A DNA stretch of 64,000 nt from Enterobacter pseudoroggenkampii (GTDB lineage: Bacteria > Pseudomonadota > Gammaproteobacteria > Enterobacterales > Enterobacteriaceae): NCBI RefSeq assembly GCF_026420145.1, contig NZ_JAPMLV010000001.1, positions 186,001-250,000 on the forward strand, written 5' to 3'. The number at the start of each line of letters is the position of its first letter. Position 1 is the stretch's first letter. Shown here piece after piece: positions 20,898 to 31,823 of the stretch. The notes under the pieces were generated by a model. The model was not told the origin of the DNA and ran no database searches. It saw only the letters and a list, made by a program, of their open reading frames with translations. The translations under genes were made by a program, and so were the position numbers.

Positions 20898-21672
20898 ACA
20901 TAACATTACCAACGAATCGCTGGCCTTTTCGATGGTGCTGGTATTGATTGCGATTGTGGTCAGCTACCGCGAAAAGCTGGGGCTGGAAAAAGATATTGTG
21001 TGGAGCATCTGCCGCGCGGTGATTCAGCTCATCATCGTCGGCTATGTGCTGAAGTATATCTTCAACGTTAACCACGCGGTGCTGACGCTGCTGATGGTGC
21101 TCTTTATCTGCTTTAACGCGGCGTGGAATGCGAAAAAACGCAGTAAATACATTGATAAAGCGTTTATCTCGTCGTTTATCGCCATTACCACCGGGACGGC
21201 GCTCACGCTGGCGGTGCTGGTGCTCTCCGGCTCGATTGAGTTTACGCCGATGCAGGTTATCCCTATTTCCGGGATGATTGCGGGAAACGCGATGGTGGCC
21301 GTTGGGCTCTGTTACAACAACCTTGGCCAGCGATTCAGCAGTGAACAGCAGCAGCTACAGGAGAAACTAAGCCTGGGGGCAACGCCAAAAGTGGCCTCGG
21401 CGCGGCTGATTCGCGAGAGCATTCGTTCATCGCTGATCCCAACGGTAGATTCCGCCAAAACGGTGGGGCTGGTGAGCCTGCCGGGCATGATGTCGGGGCT
21501 GATTTTTGCCGGTATCGATCCGGTAAAAGCGATTAAGTATCAGATCATGGTGACGTTTATGCTGCTTTCCACGGCAAGCCTGTCGACCATCATTGCCTGC
21601 TACCTGACCTATCGGAAGTTTTACAACGCGCGTCACCAGCTGGTGGTGACGCAATTAAAGAAAACGGGTTAA
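20890..21672 (+). CDS. fetB: Iron export ABC transporter permease FetB
   Basis: FetB is the membrane subunit of FetAB, of the UPF0014 family. The 260 residues start at GTG 20890 inside the fetA end, with AGGAGG upstream. There are about seven hydrophobic segments, the conserved PISGMIAGNAMVAVGLCYN motif and the cytosolic coupling helix LSLGATPKVASARLIRESIR, then VSLPGMMSGLIFAG. A REP sequence with a T-run follows and probably ends the transcript. Confidence 0.96.
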   Translation: MGEHNITNESLAFSMVLVLIAIVVSYREKLGLEKDIVWSICRAVIQLIIVGYVLKYIFNVNHAVLTLLMVLFICFNAAWNAKKRSKYIDKAFISSFIAITTGTALTLAVLVLSGSIEFTPMQVIPISGMIAGNAMVAVGLCYNNLGQRFSSEQQQLQEKLSLGATPKVASARLIRESIRSSLIPTVDSAKTVGLVSLPGMMSGLIFAGIDPVKAIKYQIMVTFMLLSTASLSTIIACYLTYRKFYNARHQLVVTQLKKTG

Positions 21673-21681
21673 GCCTGTTTT

Positions 21682-21720
21682 GTAGGCCCGGTAAGCGTTA
21701 GCGCCACCGGGCATTTTTTT
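21682..21720. repeat. REP-type hairpin with T-run between fetB and cnoX
   Basis: GTAGGCCCGGTAAGCGTTAG followed by CGCCACCGGGC folds into a hairpin (21682-21712), then ATTTTTTT. It lies between two convergent genes, so it may serve as the fetB terminator. It matches the second unit after ushA almost exactly. Confidence 0.85.
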
Positions 21721-21721
21721 G

Positions 21722-23405
<1,684 letters not shown>

Positions 23406-23433
23406 AACTTTACCTGTCAGGATCTCCGCTTAA

Positions 23434-24060
23434 TCAGGAGTCATGTTTAACTAAAGGAGCCAGCCGCGTTGCCATCCAGTCGGCAATAAACGGCTGCGCA
23501 TCGCGATTGGGGTGGATCCCGTCGTCTTGCATCCACTGGGGTTTGAGATAGACCTCTTCCATGAAAAATGGCAGCAGCGGAATATCAAACTCTTTGGCAA
23601 GCTTAGGGTAGATCGCGCTAAAGGCTTCATTATACCGACGACCGTAGTTGGCGGGCAGGCGAATTTGCATCAGCAGCGGCTGAGCGTTTGCCGCCCTGAT
23701 GTCCTGCAAAATGGTGCGCAGCGTTTGCTCGGTTTGCTGAGGCTGGAAACCGCGCAGGCCATCATTACCGCCAAGCTCCACCAGCACCCAGCGCGGCTGA
23801 TGCTGTTTGAGCAGCGCAGGCAGGCGCGACAGGCCCTGCTGCGAGGTATCACCGCTGATGCTGGCGTTGATTACAGACGTTTTGCTCTGCCATTTTTCAT
23901 TGAGCAGAGCGGGCCAGGCCGCGCTGGCCGCCATGCGATAGCCTGCGCTCAGGCTGTCGCCAAGAACCAGTAACGTGTCCGCTGCCGCCGCGCGGAAGGT
24001 CATCAGAATCAAAAACAGGAAGGGCAAATGCCAGCGGAAAACAGTGTTGAAGTTCATCAT
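23434..24060 (-). CDS. tesA: Thioesterase I / protease I / lysophospholipase L1
   Basis: TesA is a periplasmic SGNH hydrolase acting on acyl-CoA, lysophospholipids and some peptide esters. I start at the first ATG of the MMNFNTVF pair (24060), giving 208 residues as in E. coli. A signal peptide ends in RAAA. The GDSL block LGDSLSAGYR, the GGND block and the C-terminal DGIHP catalytic Asp/His are present. The open frame extends upstream only because it overlaps ybbA on the other strand. The first 33 bases overlap the ybbA start. Confidence 0.98.
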   Translation of the reverse strand: MMNFNTVFRWHLPFLFLILMTFRAAAADTLLVLGDSLSAGYRMAASAAWPALLNEKWQSKTSVINASISGDTSQQGLSRLPALLKQHQPRWVLVELGGNDGLRGFQPQQTEQTLRTILQDIRAANAQPLLMQIRLPANYGRRYNEAFSAIYPKLAKEFDIPLLPFFMEEVYLKPQWMQDDGIHPNRDAQPFIADWMATRLAPLVKHDS

Positions 24061-24714
24061 CTTAAGAAGTCCGTCGGTCAGGGGGAACACGAGCTTTCCA
24101 TCCTTACTGGAGTTGAACTCGTTGTCAAACGCGCTGAAACCATCGCGCTGATTGGCGAATCCGGTTCCGGTAAGTCCACGCTGCTGGCGATTTTGGCCGG
24201 TCTGGACGACGGCAGCAGCGGCGAGGTCCACCTTGTCGGGCAGCCGCTGCATCAGCTTGATGAAGAGGCGCGGGCCGCGCTGCGCGCGCGTCACGTTGGT
24301 TTTGTCTTTCAGTCCTTTATGCTGATCCCGACCCTGAACGCGCTGGAAAACGTCGAGCTCCCGGCGCTGCTGCGCGGTGAAAATAGCCGTGAAAGCCGCG
24401 CTCACGCGAAGGCGCTGCTGGAACAGCTCGGTCTGGGTAAACGTCTCGACCATCTTCCCGCCCAGCTTTCTGGCGGTGAGCAGCAGCGCGTGGCGCTGGC
24501 CCGCGCGTTTAACGGCCGTCCTGAGGTGCTGTTTGCCGATGAGCCTACCGGCAACCTTGACCGTAAAACCGGAGACCGGATTGCCGACCTGCTGTTTTCG
24601 CTCAACCGCGAGCACGGCACTACGCTGATCCTCGTGACCCACGATCCGCAGCTCGCCGCCCGCTGCGACCGCCGCCTGCGGCTGGTCAACGGTGTTCTGC
24701 AGGAGGAGGCATGA
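24028..24714 (+). CDS. ybbA: ABC transporter ATPase YbbA (LolD/MacB type)
   Basis: YbbA is the ATPase of a type VII ABC system with YbbP; substrate export is not established. It has 228 residues with Walker A GESGSGKST, signature LSGGEQQRVALAR, Walker B VLFADEPTGNLD and the switch VTHD. It starts inside the 5' end of divergent tesA, so the two promoters lie within each other's coding regions. Its stop overlaps the ybbP start by four bases. Confidence 0.96.
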   Translation: MPAENSVEVHHLKKSVGQGEHELSILTGVELVVKRAETIALIGESGSGKSTLLAILAGLDDGSSGEVHLVGQPLHQLDEEARAALRARHVGFVFQSFMLIPTLNALENVELPALLRGENSRESRAHAKALLEQLGLGKRLDHLPAQLSGGEQQRVALARAFNGRPEVLFADEPTGNLDRKTGDRIADLLFSLNREHGTTLILVTHDPQLAARCDRRLRLVNGVLQEEA

Positions 24715-27125
24715 TTACCCGCTGGTTCTGGCGCGAGTGGCGCTCGCCCTCGCTGCTGATTGTCTGGCTGGCGTTAAGCCTGGCGGTGGCCTGCGTGCTG
24801 GCGCTCGGCAGCGTCAGCGACCGGATGGAAAAAGGGCTCAGCCAGCAGAGCCGGGAGTTTATGGCGGGAGACCGGGCGCTGCAAAGCTCCCGCCCCGTGC
24901 CGCCGGGCTGGATTGACGAAGCGCGTAAAGAAGGGCTGAAGGTGGGGGAGCAGGTAAGCTTCCAGACCATGACCTTTGCGGGCGACACGCCGCAGCTGGC
25001 GAGCGTCAAGGCCGTCGATGACATCTACCCGATGTACGGTGACTTGCAGACCCGCCCGCCGGGATTAAAGCCCACGCCCGGTACGGTGCTGCTGGCATCG
25101 CGTCTGATGGCGCTGCTGAATCTGAAACCCGGCGACAGTATCGACGTCGGCGACGCCACCCTCAAAATTGCCGGGGAAGTGGTACAGGAACCTGACTCTG
25201 GGTTTAACCCGTTCCAGCTTGCGCCGCGCCTGCTGATGAACACCGCGGACGTAGCAGCAACCCATGCGGTACAGCCGGGCAGCCGCGTTACCTGGCGCTA
25301 TAAGTTTGGCGGCACGCCTGCCCAGCTTGACGCATATGAAAAATGGCTTCTGCCGCAGCTCAAACCGGAACACCGCTGGTACGGGCTGGAGCAGGACGAG
25401 GGGGCGCTCGGTAAATCTCTGGAGCGCTCTCAGCAGTTCCTGCTGCTGTCGGCCCTGTTGACCCTGCTGCTGGCGGTGGCGGCGGTGGCCGTGGCGATGG
25501 GGCACTACTGCCGCAGCCGCTACGACCTGGTGGCGATCCTCAAAACCCTGGGGGCGGGCCGGGCGCAACTGCGCAAGCTGATTGTCGGTCAGTGGCTGAT
25601 GCTGCTGGTCCTGTCCGCGCTGACCGGCGGAATAATGGGGCTGCTGTTTGAAAAGCTGCTGATGGTGATGCTGAAACCGGTGCTCCCGGCCGCATTGCCG
25701 CCGGCCAGCCTCTGGCCGTGGCTGTGGGCAATCGGCGCGATGACGGTCATTTCGCTGCTGGTAGGGCTACGCCCCTACCGACTGCTGCTCGCCACGCAGC
25801 CGCTGCGTGTGCTCCGCAGCGATGTGGTGGCGAACGTCTGGCCGCTGAAGTTCTACCTTCCGGTGATTATTGCGGTGGCGGCGGGGCTGCTGGCGTGGCT
25901 GATGGGGGGCAGCACGCTGCTTTGGGCGGTACTGGCCGGGGCGGTTGTGCTGGCGCTGCTGTGCGGCGTGCTGGGCTGGATACTGCTCAACGTCCTGAAG
26001 AGGCTAACGGTAAAATCCCTGCCCGTGCGCCTGGCGGTCAACCGCCTGCTGCATCAGCCCTGGTCAACGCTCAGCCAGCTGTCGGCCTTTTCTCTGTCGT
26101 TTATGCTGCTGGCGCTGCTTTTAGTGCTGCGCGGCGATCTGCTCGATCGCTGGCAGCAGCAGCTTCCCCCGGAAAGCCCGAACTATTTTCTGATCAACAT
26201 TGCCCCAGAACAGGTCACTCCGCTAAAGGGTTTCCTGTCGGAGCATCACATTATCCCTGAGTCGTTCTATCCCATCGTTCGCGCGCGTCTGACGCAGATC
26301 AACGGGCAGCCAACGGAGGGGAACAAGGACGAGTCGCTTAACCGCGAGCTGAACCTGACCTGGCAGGAGAAACGCCCTGACCACAACCCGATAACCGCTG
26401 GCATCTGGCCGCCGAAAGCGGGAGAGGTGTCGATGGAGGAGGGGCTGGCGACGCGCCTGAACGTGAAGCTGGGAGACAGCGTCACCTTCACAGGGGATAC
26501 CCAGGATTTTACCGCGAAAGTGACCAGCCTGCGTAAAGTGGACTGGGAAAGCCTGCGGCCAAACTTCTTCTTTATCTTCCCGCCGGGCGCGCTGGACGGT
26601 CAGCCGCAGAGCTGGCTGACCAGCTTCCGCTGGGAAAACGGCAACGGCATGCTGACCCAGCTTAACCGGGAGTTTCCGACGGTCAGCCTGCTGGATATTG
26701 GGGCGATCCTGAAGCAGGTAGGGCAAGTTCTGGAGCAGGTGAGCCGCGCGCTGGAGGTCATGGTGGTGCTGGTGACAATCTGCGGCGTGCTGTTGCTGCT
26801 GGCCCAGGTGCAGGTAGGCATGCGCCAGCGCCATCAGGAGCTGGTGGTCTACCGCACGCTGGGGGCCGGAAAGCGGCTGCTGCGGATGACGCTCTGGAGC
26901 GAGTTTGCGCTGCTGGGGCTGGTGGCGGGTCTGGTGGCAGCCATTGGCGCAGAGACGGCGCTGGCGGTGTTGCAGACAAAAGTCTTCGACTTCCCGTGGG
27001 AGCCTGACTGGCGTCTCTGGTTGATCCTGCCTCTCTGTGGCGCGGTGCTGCTTTCACTCTGCGGAGGCTGGCTCGGCACGCGGCTGTTAAAGGGCAAAGC
27101 CCTGTTCCGTCAGTTCGCGAGTTGA
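24711..27125 (+). CDS. ybbP: ABC transporter permease YbbP
   Basis: YbbP is a large FtsX/MacB-type permease of 804 residues. It has a first transmembrane helix near the N-terminus (LLIVWLALSLAVACVLALGS), a long periplasmic domain, an FtsX core near 240-350 (LLLSALLTLLLAVAAVAVAM and onward), a central hydrophobic block, a second periplasmic domain and a second FtsX core (VLVTICGVLLLLAQVQVGM, then LVAGLVAAIGAETAL). About ten membrane segments in all. A hairpin follows; E. coli has rhsD next, here a porin. Confidence 0.95.
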   Translation: MITRWFWREWRSPSLLIVWLALSLAVACVLALGSVSDRMEKGLSQQSREFMAGDRALQSSRPVPPGWIDEARKEGLKVGEQVSFQTMTFAGDTPQLASVKAVDDIYPMYGDLQTRPPGLKPTPGTVLLASRLMALLNLKPGDSIDVGDATLKIAGEVVQEPDSGFNPFQLAPRLLMNTADVAATHAVQPGSRVTWRYKFGGTPAQLDAYEKWLLPQLKPEHRWYGLEQDEGALGKSLERSQQFLLLSALLTLLLAVAAVAVAMGHYCRSRYDLVAILKTLGAGRAQLRKLIVGQWLMLLVLSALTGGIMGLLFEKLLMVMLKPVLPAALPPASLWPWLWAIGAMTVISLLVGLRPYRLLLATQPLRVLRSDVVANVWPLKFYLPVIIAVAAGLLAWLMGGSTLLWAVLAGAVVLALLCGVLGWILLNVLKRLTVKSLPVRLAVNRLLHQPWSTLSQLSAFSLSFMLLALLLVLRGDLLDRWQQQLPPESPNYFLINIAPEQVTPLKGFLSEHHIIPESFYPIVRARLTQINGQPTEGNKDESLNRELNLTWQEKRPDHNPITAGIWPPKAGEVSMEEGLATRLNVKLGDSVTFTGDTQDFTAKVTSLRKVDWESLRPNFFFIFPPGALDGQPQSWLTSFRWENGNGMLTQLNREFPTVSLLDIGAILKQVGQVLEQVSRALEVMVVLVTICGVLLLLAQVQVGMRQRHQELVVYRTLGAGKRLLRMTLWSEFALLGLVAGLVAAIGAETALAVLQTKVFDFPWEPDWRLWLILPLCGAVLLSLCGGWLGTRLLKGKALFRQFAS

Positions 27126-27143
27126 TTTAGCACGGTGAAAGTT

Positions 27144-27170
27144 ACGCACCGGTTTCAAATGCCGGTGCGT
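27144..27170 (+). terminator. Hairpin after ybbP
   Basis: ACGCACCGG (27144-27152) pairs with CCGGTGCGT (27162-27170) over a nine-base loop. It is followed by AGTGTTTAAA, a weak T-stretch. Probable terminator of the ybbA-ybbP transcript. Confidence 0.65.
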
Positions 27171-27308
27171 AGTGTTTAAAAAGCACAAAGTGATAATACC
27201 CACTCATTTAGTAGCACAAAACATTAAAAACCCGACCACACAGCCCGATTATTTCCAGTTAATATTCACCCGCTAAATATTTAGCAGCGTGTCTATTAAG
27301 GAAAAATA

Positions 27309-28454
27309 ATGACTATAAAAAAATCAGCGCTGGCGGCAACGATCGGCGCGGCAGTGGCATTGACTACCTTCGCTTCTCAGGCGGAAATCACCGTTCTTAA
27401 GCAGGATCCTCAGGCGGGTAACCCGCTGAGCCGCCTGAACTTCACCGTGGGTGGGAGTATCCGTCCACAGTTCAACATGATGACCGGTGACGGCGACAAA
27501 GGTTCTTACAAGCGTAACGGCTTCGACGGCGGCACCCGTTTCCGTTTCGCAGCAGATTACTACCTGTTTGATGACATCAGTTGGGTAAGCTACTACGAGC
27601 TGGGCGTGAACTTCCCTGCAATGTTCAACTGGGACAACCACTACAGCGAAAGCGACCACGACACGACGCGTCGTATGCTCTACACCGGGCTGAAGAGCGA
27701 CACCTGGGGTACGCTGACCTTCGGTCAACAGAACAGCGTTTACTATGATGTGGTGGGCGCGAAAACCGATATCTGGGACTACGACATGATCGGTCAGGCA
27801 CCAGGTAACGGGATCAAAGGCGATTACGACGGCTCTTACCGTTCACGTAATATGCTGAAATATAAGAAAACCGTGGGCGATGCTGACATTTATGCATCCT
27901 ACCTGTTTGAAGACAGCGAATACCTGCCGGGCAACGGCCTGCGCTACAAGCGTAAAGGCGGCGGTTCACTGGGTCTGGATTACCACCTGACCACCGATCT
28001 GACCTGGGGCGCCGCGTGGAACTACACCCGTGCGGATATGCGTAACCCGGCCAATGGCGACAGCAAAACCTACGACCAAAACATCCTCGGTACCGCGCTG
28101 AGCTGGACCCCGGACAACTGGACATTCTCCGTTGGCGGCGGCTGGTATCAGAACTTCATGACCACCAAAAAAGTGTCTGTTAACGACTACTTCGCCGGTG
28201 ATGCATGGGGTATTGAATACTTTGCGGGCTACAAGTTCCCAATTGGTCAGTATGCGGTTAAATCTATCCAGCCTTACTTCATGGGCGACCGTATTGACTA
28301 CGTGAATGGCCGCAACTACCAGCGCATCGACAACGGCGTGGGTATCAGCTTCCAGCTGGATTACGGTTTCCGCGTGGACTACGAGCACGTGTTCACCTCC
28401 AGCACCGACGACCTGGGCGACATGAACCTGGTGCGTCTGCGTTACGACTTCTAA
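27309..28454 (+). CDS. Outer membrane porin (Gram-negative porin superfamily)
   Basis: It has 381 residues with a Sec signal peptide (MTIKKSALAATIGAAVALTT, cleavage after SQA), alternating beta-strand patterns throughout, and a C-terminal phenylalanine (VRLRYDF), the signal for BAM-assisted insertion. Segments such as GLKSDTWGTLTFGQQNSVYY and YRSRNMLKYKK resemble trimeric OmpC-type porins. The N-terminal EITVLKQDPQAGNPLSRLNF is not typical of OmpC or OmpF, so I cannot name the subfamily or solute. TAAGGAAAAATA gives a good ribosome site. It has its own 180-base AT-rich upstream region and lies where E. coli has rhsD. Confidence 0.88.
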   Translation: MTIKKSALAATIGAAVALTTFASQAEITVLKQDPQAGNPLSRLNFTVGGSIRPQFNMMTGDGDKGSYKRNGFDGGTRFRFAADYYLFDDISWVSYYELGVNFPAMFNWDNHYSESDHDTTRRMLYTGLKSDTWGTLTFGQQNSVYYDVVGAKTDIWDYDMIGQAPGNGIKGDYDGSYRSRNMLKYKKTVGDADIYASYLFEDSEYLPGNGLRYKRKGGGSLGLDYHLTTDLTWGAAWNYTRADMRNPANGDSKTYDQNILGTALSWTPDNWTFSVGGGWYQNFMTTKKVSVNDYFAGDAWGIEYFAGYKFPIGQYAVKSIQPYFMGDRIDYVNGRNYQRIDNGVGISFQLDYGFRVDYEHVFTSSTDDLGDMNLVRLRYDF

Positions 28455-28467
28455 GTGATCTTGTAGG

Positions 28468-28513
28468 GTGCGGCCTGATGCCCTCACCCTGACCCTCTCC
28501 CACGGGGAGAGGG
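28468..28513. repeat. Dispersed palindromic intergenic repeat, copy 3 (inverted)
   Basis: It reads in the opposite orientation to the other copies: GTGCGGCCTGATGCCCTCAC then the core CCCTCTCCC-ACG-GGGAGAGGG, ending at 28513. It lies between the convergent genes for the porin and selU, directly before their shared terminator. Confidence 0.85.
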
Positions 28514-28527
28514 AACAAACATTAAAA

Positions 28528-28550
28528 ACGGCAACCCTGGTTGCCGTTTT
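28528..28550. terminator. Bidirectional terminator between porin and selU
   Basis: ACGGCAAC (28528-28535) pairs with GTTGCCGT (28540-28547), flanked by an A-run on the left and TTTT on the right. The symmetry suits termination from both sides. Confidence 0.88.
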
Positions 28551-28577
28551 GCTTTTACCTCGCCACCCGGCTTTCTT

Positions 28578-29648
28578 TTAGCGATTAAGCCAGTCAGCTA
28601 CCTCGCCGTACGTCCCGCGATACACAATCTTCTCCGCCTTTTTCTCCAGCTGATAGCCGTACATCGGGTCGTAATAGTCCTTCAGCAGCGGCGCAAGCCA
28701 GCTGAAGTGCGCATCCGTGCTGCCAGTACGTTGTTGTTTGACAAGCGCGGCGTCCAGTAAGACGGTAAATTCCGCAAAGCGCTGCAGCCCCAGACGGCGG
28801 CGAATGGCGAACAGGCCGTGGTGCAGGTACTCGCTGTACTCTTTCCAGCCCGCTTCTTCGCCGTAGGCAGCAGAAAAATCTGCCCACATATGGTCGAAAT
28901 ACTCTTCGCGCAGGCGTTCAAGACGGATCTCAAACGGATCCTCTACCACCACGATAGGCGCTTCAACCATGCGGTCACGCAGGCACTCCGGCAGGTGGTT
29001 GGAGCCAATCATCCGGCCTTCATCTTCCAGCACCCAGCGCGCGGCGTCTTTTTTCAATAGCTCAACCGCAAGGTGGTTTTCAAAGCTCGCCTGGGAAAGC
29101 TGCGGCGTGAGCGTGCGGCCAAAAGACGAACCGCGATGGTGCGCCAGCCCTTCCAGATCGATGCCCTGTGCGTGCTGCTTCACCAGCAGGGTTTTACCGT
29201 TTCCGGTACAGCCGCCGATAAGCACTATCGGCTTTTGTGACTGCTCAATCGTCACCTGAATCGCCGTCTGGCGCAGGGCTTTATAGCCGCCGCGGATCAG
29301 CGGGTAGTCGATGCCCGCCTCTTTAAGCCAGGCCTGCGAGATGTGCGAGCGCTGACCGCCGCGCGCGCAGCAGAGAAAGCCCTCAGGATGGGCAAGGCTG
29401 GCTTCACGCCAGGCGTTAATACGTGTCTCACGCGTCTCGCCGTTCACCAGACTATGGCCAAGCGCCAGCGCGGCCTCGGGGCCCTGGCGTTTATAGCAGG
29501 TGCCGACGGCGGCGCGTTCGTCGTCATTCATCAACGGCAGGTTAATGGCGGCGGGCATCGCACCCTGGGCAAATTCAATCGGCGCGCGAACGTCGATTAA
29601 AGGGGTATCAGACGCGAGGATCGCGCGATAGTCCGTTCCATCGTTCAT
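28578..29648 (-). CDS. selU: tRNA 2-selenouridine synthase
   Basis: SelU (MnmH, YbbB) replaces sulfur by selenium at the wobble 2-thiouridine of tRNA-Lys, -Glu and -Gln, by way of a geranylated intermediate. I chose ATG 29648 ([14 protein letters not shown]), giving 356 residues. The N-terminal rhodanese domain has the catalytic cysteine in [11 protein letters not shown] (Cys94 here, equivalent to Cys97 in E. coli). The C-terminal part has the P-loop [10 protein letters not shown]. In E. coli the allantoin genes lie between this gene and purK; here purK follows only 84 bases away. Confidence 0.97.
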   Translation of the reverse strand: MNDGTDYRAILASDTPLIDVRAPIEFAQGAMPAAINLPLMNDDERAAVGTCYKRQGPEAALALGHSLVNGETRETRINAWREASLAHPEGFLCCARGGQRSHISQAWLKEAGIDYPLIRGGYKALRQTAIQVTIEQSQKPIVLIGGCTGNGKTLLVKQHAQGIDLEGLAHHRGSSFGRTLTPQLSQASFENHLAVELLKKDAARWVLEDEGRMIGSNHLPECLRDRMVEAPIVVVEDPFEIRLERLREEYFDHMWADFSAAYGEEAGWKEYSEYLHHGLFAIRRRLGLQRFAEFTVLLDAALVKQQRTGSTDAHFSWLAPLLKDYYDPMYGYQLEKKAEKIVYRGTYGEVADWLNR

Positions 29649-29732
29649 GGTTATTCCAGAAGAAAACTCAGCAGCAATGGGCGGGGATTGTACGCCGGGG
29701 AAGGGGAAGGTCAACTCCCCGGCGCAGATGTC

Positions 29733-30800
29733 TTACTTGAGCTTTGACTGTGCCCAGACGATACCGCTCGCATATTCCGGCGGCAGGAGAGGGATCATGG
29801 CTTCCAGGGTGGCGCTCAGGCGGCCCGTGTCGCTGTCGTTCAGGTTCAGGTGACCGACCTTACGACCCGCGCGAACCTCTTTGTCATACCAGTGCAGATG
29901 CACCAGCGGCAGCTTCAGCCAGTCGTAGTTCAGATCGGTGCCGATCAGGTTGATCATCACCGACGGGCTGTCCACCACCGGCTGCGGCAGCGGCAGGTCG
30001 GTGATCGCGCGCAGGTGCAGTTCGAACTGGCTGATGGACGCGCCGTTTTGCGTCCAGTGGCCGCTGTTGTGCACGCGCGGTGCAAGTTCGTTGATCAGCA
30101 GACCGGACGGGGTGATAAAGCACTCCATCGCCATGACGCCCACATATCCGAGTTCGTGCATGATGGCAGAAAGCATCTCTTCTGCCTGCGCCTGCTGCTC
30201 AGCATTGGCGTGCGGGAAGGCGACGCTGGTGCGCAGAATACCGTCCTGATGCAGGTTATGCGTCAGCGGATAAAAGACGGTATGTCCGTCGTGCCCGCGT
30301 GCGCCAACCAGTGACACTTCACCGCTAAAGTTGATGCCCTGCTCAACGATGCATTCGCCGTAGCAGTCGTCCGGCAGCTCGGCAGTGTCGTCTGCGCGCA
30401 GACGCCACTGGCCACGGCCGTCGTAGCCGCCCACGCGGCGCTTCACGATGGCCAGCTCGCCCAGCATCGCGAAAACATCATTCCACTTGCTTTTATCGGA
30501 CAGGAGCTGCCACGGCGCGGTCGGCAGGCCGAGCTTGTCGAACAGCTGCTTTTGCGTCAGACGGTCGGCAATGATCGGGAACACGTCGCGGTTTACGAAG
30601 GCGTTATGACGCGCCAGTTCGCGGGTCAGCGCGGTTTCCGGCCAGCGTTCGATCTCGGCGGTGATCACGCTCTGGTGGAACGGTACGGCTTCAGGTTCAG
30701 CGTCCAGCCCGACGGGCCAGACGGCAATACCCAGCGGCTCACCGGCCTGACGCAGCATGCGGCCTAACTGGCCGTTACCGAGGACGCAAACCTGCTTCAT
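29733..30800 (-). CDS. purK: N5-carboxyaminoimidazole ribonucleotide synthase
   Basis: PurK carboxylates AIR with ATP and bicarbonate to give N5-CAIR in purine synthesis. It has 355 residues. The ATP-grasp fold is visible: [10 protein letters not shown] at the N-terminus, [13 protein letters not shown] (ATP lid) and the metal-binding region [15 protein letters not shown]. Its start overlaps the purE end by four bases, so the two are translated together. Confidence 0.98.
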   Translation of the reverse strand: MKQVCVLGNGQLGRMLRQAGEPLGIAVWPVGLDAEPEAVPFHQSVITAEIERWPETALTRELARHNAFVNRDVFPIIADRLTQKQLFDKLGLPTAPWQLLSDKSKWNDVFAMLGELAIVKRRVGGYDGRGQWRLRADDTAELPDDCYGECIVEQGINFSGEVSLVGARGHDGHTVFYPLTHNLHQDGILRTSVAFPHANAEQQAQAEEMLSAIMHELGYVGVMAMECFITPSGLLINELAPRVHNSGHWTQNGASISQFELHLRAITDLPLPQPVVDSPSVMINLIGTDLNYDWLKLPLVHLHWYDKEVRAGRKVGHLNLNDSDTGRLSATLEAMIPLLPPEYASGIVWAQSKLK

Positions 30801-31306
30801 GCCGCACCCCGCGGGTCCGGATTGTCCAGCACTTCGTCGGTCTGGGCTTTACGCCACTCCGCCAGACGCTGATGTAACGCTTTATCGTGCGTCGCCAGGA
30901 TCTGCGCGGCCAACAGGGCAGCGTTCGCCGCGCCCGCTTTGCCAATCGCCAGCGTCCCGACAGGAATACCGCGCGGCATCTGGACGATGGAGTAGAGGCT
31001 GTCCACACCGCTTAACGCGGCGCTTTGTACCGGGACGCCCAGAACCGGCACCAGGGTTTTGGCGGCAATCATGCCCGGCAGGTGTGCTGCGCCGCCCGCA
31101 CCGGCAATGATCACCTCATAACCGTTCTCTTCGGCGCTTTCGGCGAAGCTGAACAGTTTGTCCGGTGTACGGTGCGCGGAGACCACTTCGACGTGGTGCG
31201 GAACATTCAGGATTTCAAAGATTTCGGCGGCGAACTGCATGGTAGCCCAGTCGCTTTTGGACCCCATCACGATGGCGACACGCGCCGGATTATTGCGGGA
31301 AGACAT
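30797..31306 (-). CDS. purE: N5-CAIR mutase catalytic subunit PurE
   Basis: PurE moves the carboxyl group of N5-CAIR to give CAIR. I chose ATG 31306 ([15 protein letters not shown]), giving 169 residues, the E. coli length. The class I motifs [15 protein letters not shown] (catalytic His) and [13 protein letters not shown] are present. It is the first gene of purEK, behind a PurR operator. Confidence 0.98.
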   Translation of the reverse strand: MSSRNNPARVAIVMGSKSDWATMQFAAEIFEILNVPHHVEVVSAHRTPDKLFSFAESAEENGYEVIIAGAGGAAHLPGMIAAKTLVPVLGVPVQSAALSGVDSLYSIVQMPRGIPVGTLAIGKAGAANAALLAAQILATHDKALHQRLAEWRKAQTDEVLDNPDPRGAA

Positions 31307-31376
31307 GCGTCTTAAAACTCCTGTGGTGCGAAACACACTGCTTTCGAGGGCACAGAGAATAGCATGTTATACGGGC

Positions 31377-31393
31377 AAGGAAAACGGTTGCGC
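31377..31393 (-). promoter_or_regulatory. PurR operator of purEK
   Basis: On the minus strand the site reads GCGCAACCGTTTTCCTT, matching the known E. coli purE operator (ACGCAACCGTTTTCCTT) except at one base. A -10-like TATAAC lies just downstream (complement of 31366-31371). Purine repression of purEK is therefore expected. Confidence 0.9.
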
Positions 31394-31433
31394 GGTTAAA
31401 TCTTGAGCCGTTGTTGCCATCAATTCATAACAA

Positions 31434-31462
31434 AACAGACCGCATTCTGGCGGTCTGTTTTT
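31434..31462. terminator. Terminator downstream of the DUF1471 gene
   Basis: AACAGACCGC (31434-31443) pairs perfectly with GCGGTCTGTT (31450-31459), with TTTTT to 31462 on the plus strand and TTTTG after it on the minus strand. It ends the minus-strand gene at 31478 and insulates purE. Confidence 0.9.
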
Positions 31463-31477
31463 GTCGAAGGGCAATCA

Positions 31478-31687
31478 TTATTTCGTCAGTTCTGCGGTCA
31501 TATACACGCGGTTGTCGACCTTCGCGCTGGTGATTTTGTAAGACGCGCCCTGTTCAGCAGCCTGTGCAGCAATTTTCGCTTCTGCGCGGTCAAGGGTTGA
31601 ACCGGTTGCGCTGACGCTCTGCGCGAAAGCGCCGAAGGAAGCCAGGGAAAGAGCGGTAACTGCAACGAAAGTTTTGATGGATTTCAT
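31478..31687 (-). CDS. Small periplasmic DUF1471 (YdgH/BhsA/McbA-like) protein
   Basis: It has 69 residues from ATG 31687: a signal peptide (MKSIKTFVAVTALSLASFGA, cleavage near FAQS) and a short mature region with the family pattern of an Ala/Glu-rich helix followed by ASYKITSAKVDNRVYMTAEL. This fits the DUF1471 fold of stress-induced periplasmic or surface proteins. Function unknown. AAGGAATACG is the ribosome site. It stands alone between the purE promoter and lpxH, with its own terminator. Confidence 0.88.
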   Translation of the reverse strand: MKSIKTFVAVTALSLASFGAFAQSVSATGSTLDRAEAKIAAQAAEQGASYKITSAKVDNRVYMTAELTK

Positions 31688-31823
31688 GGTCGTATTCCTT
31701 AAGTAATTTATCTGGGATAGGGCGTGCTGCCCTGATGTGATAAATAATAGGCCGACCACGGGCTGATTAAAATCGAAACAATTTGCCAATATTGTTCAAA
31801 AAAATAGAATGAACTGTAAGGGG

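Noticed and set aside
24061..24642. Long upstream extension of the tesA frame on the minus strand
   Set aside because: It is the antisense of ybbA; the TesA signal peptide starts at 24060.
27171..27308. ChiX target site in the porin leader
   Set aside because: A chitoporin-like porin would be expected to have complementarity to the ChiX seed (GCCCGTCAAAGAGGAA-like); I see no such stretch before the start codon.
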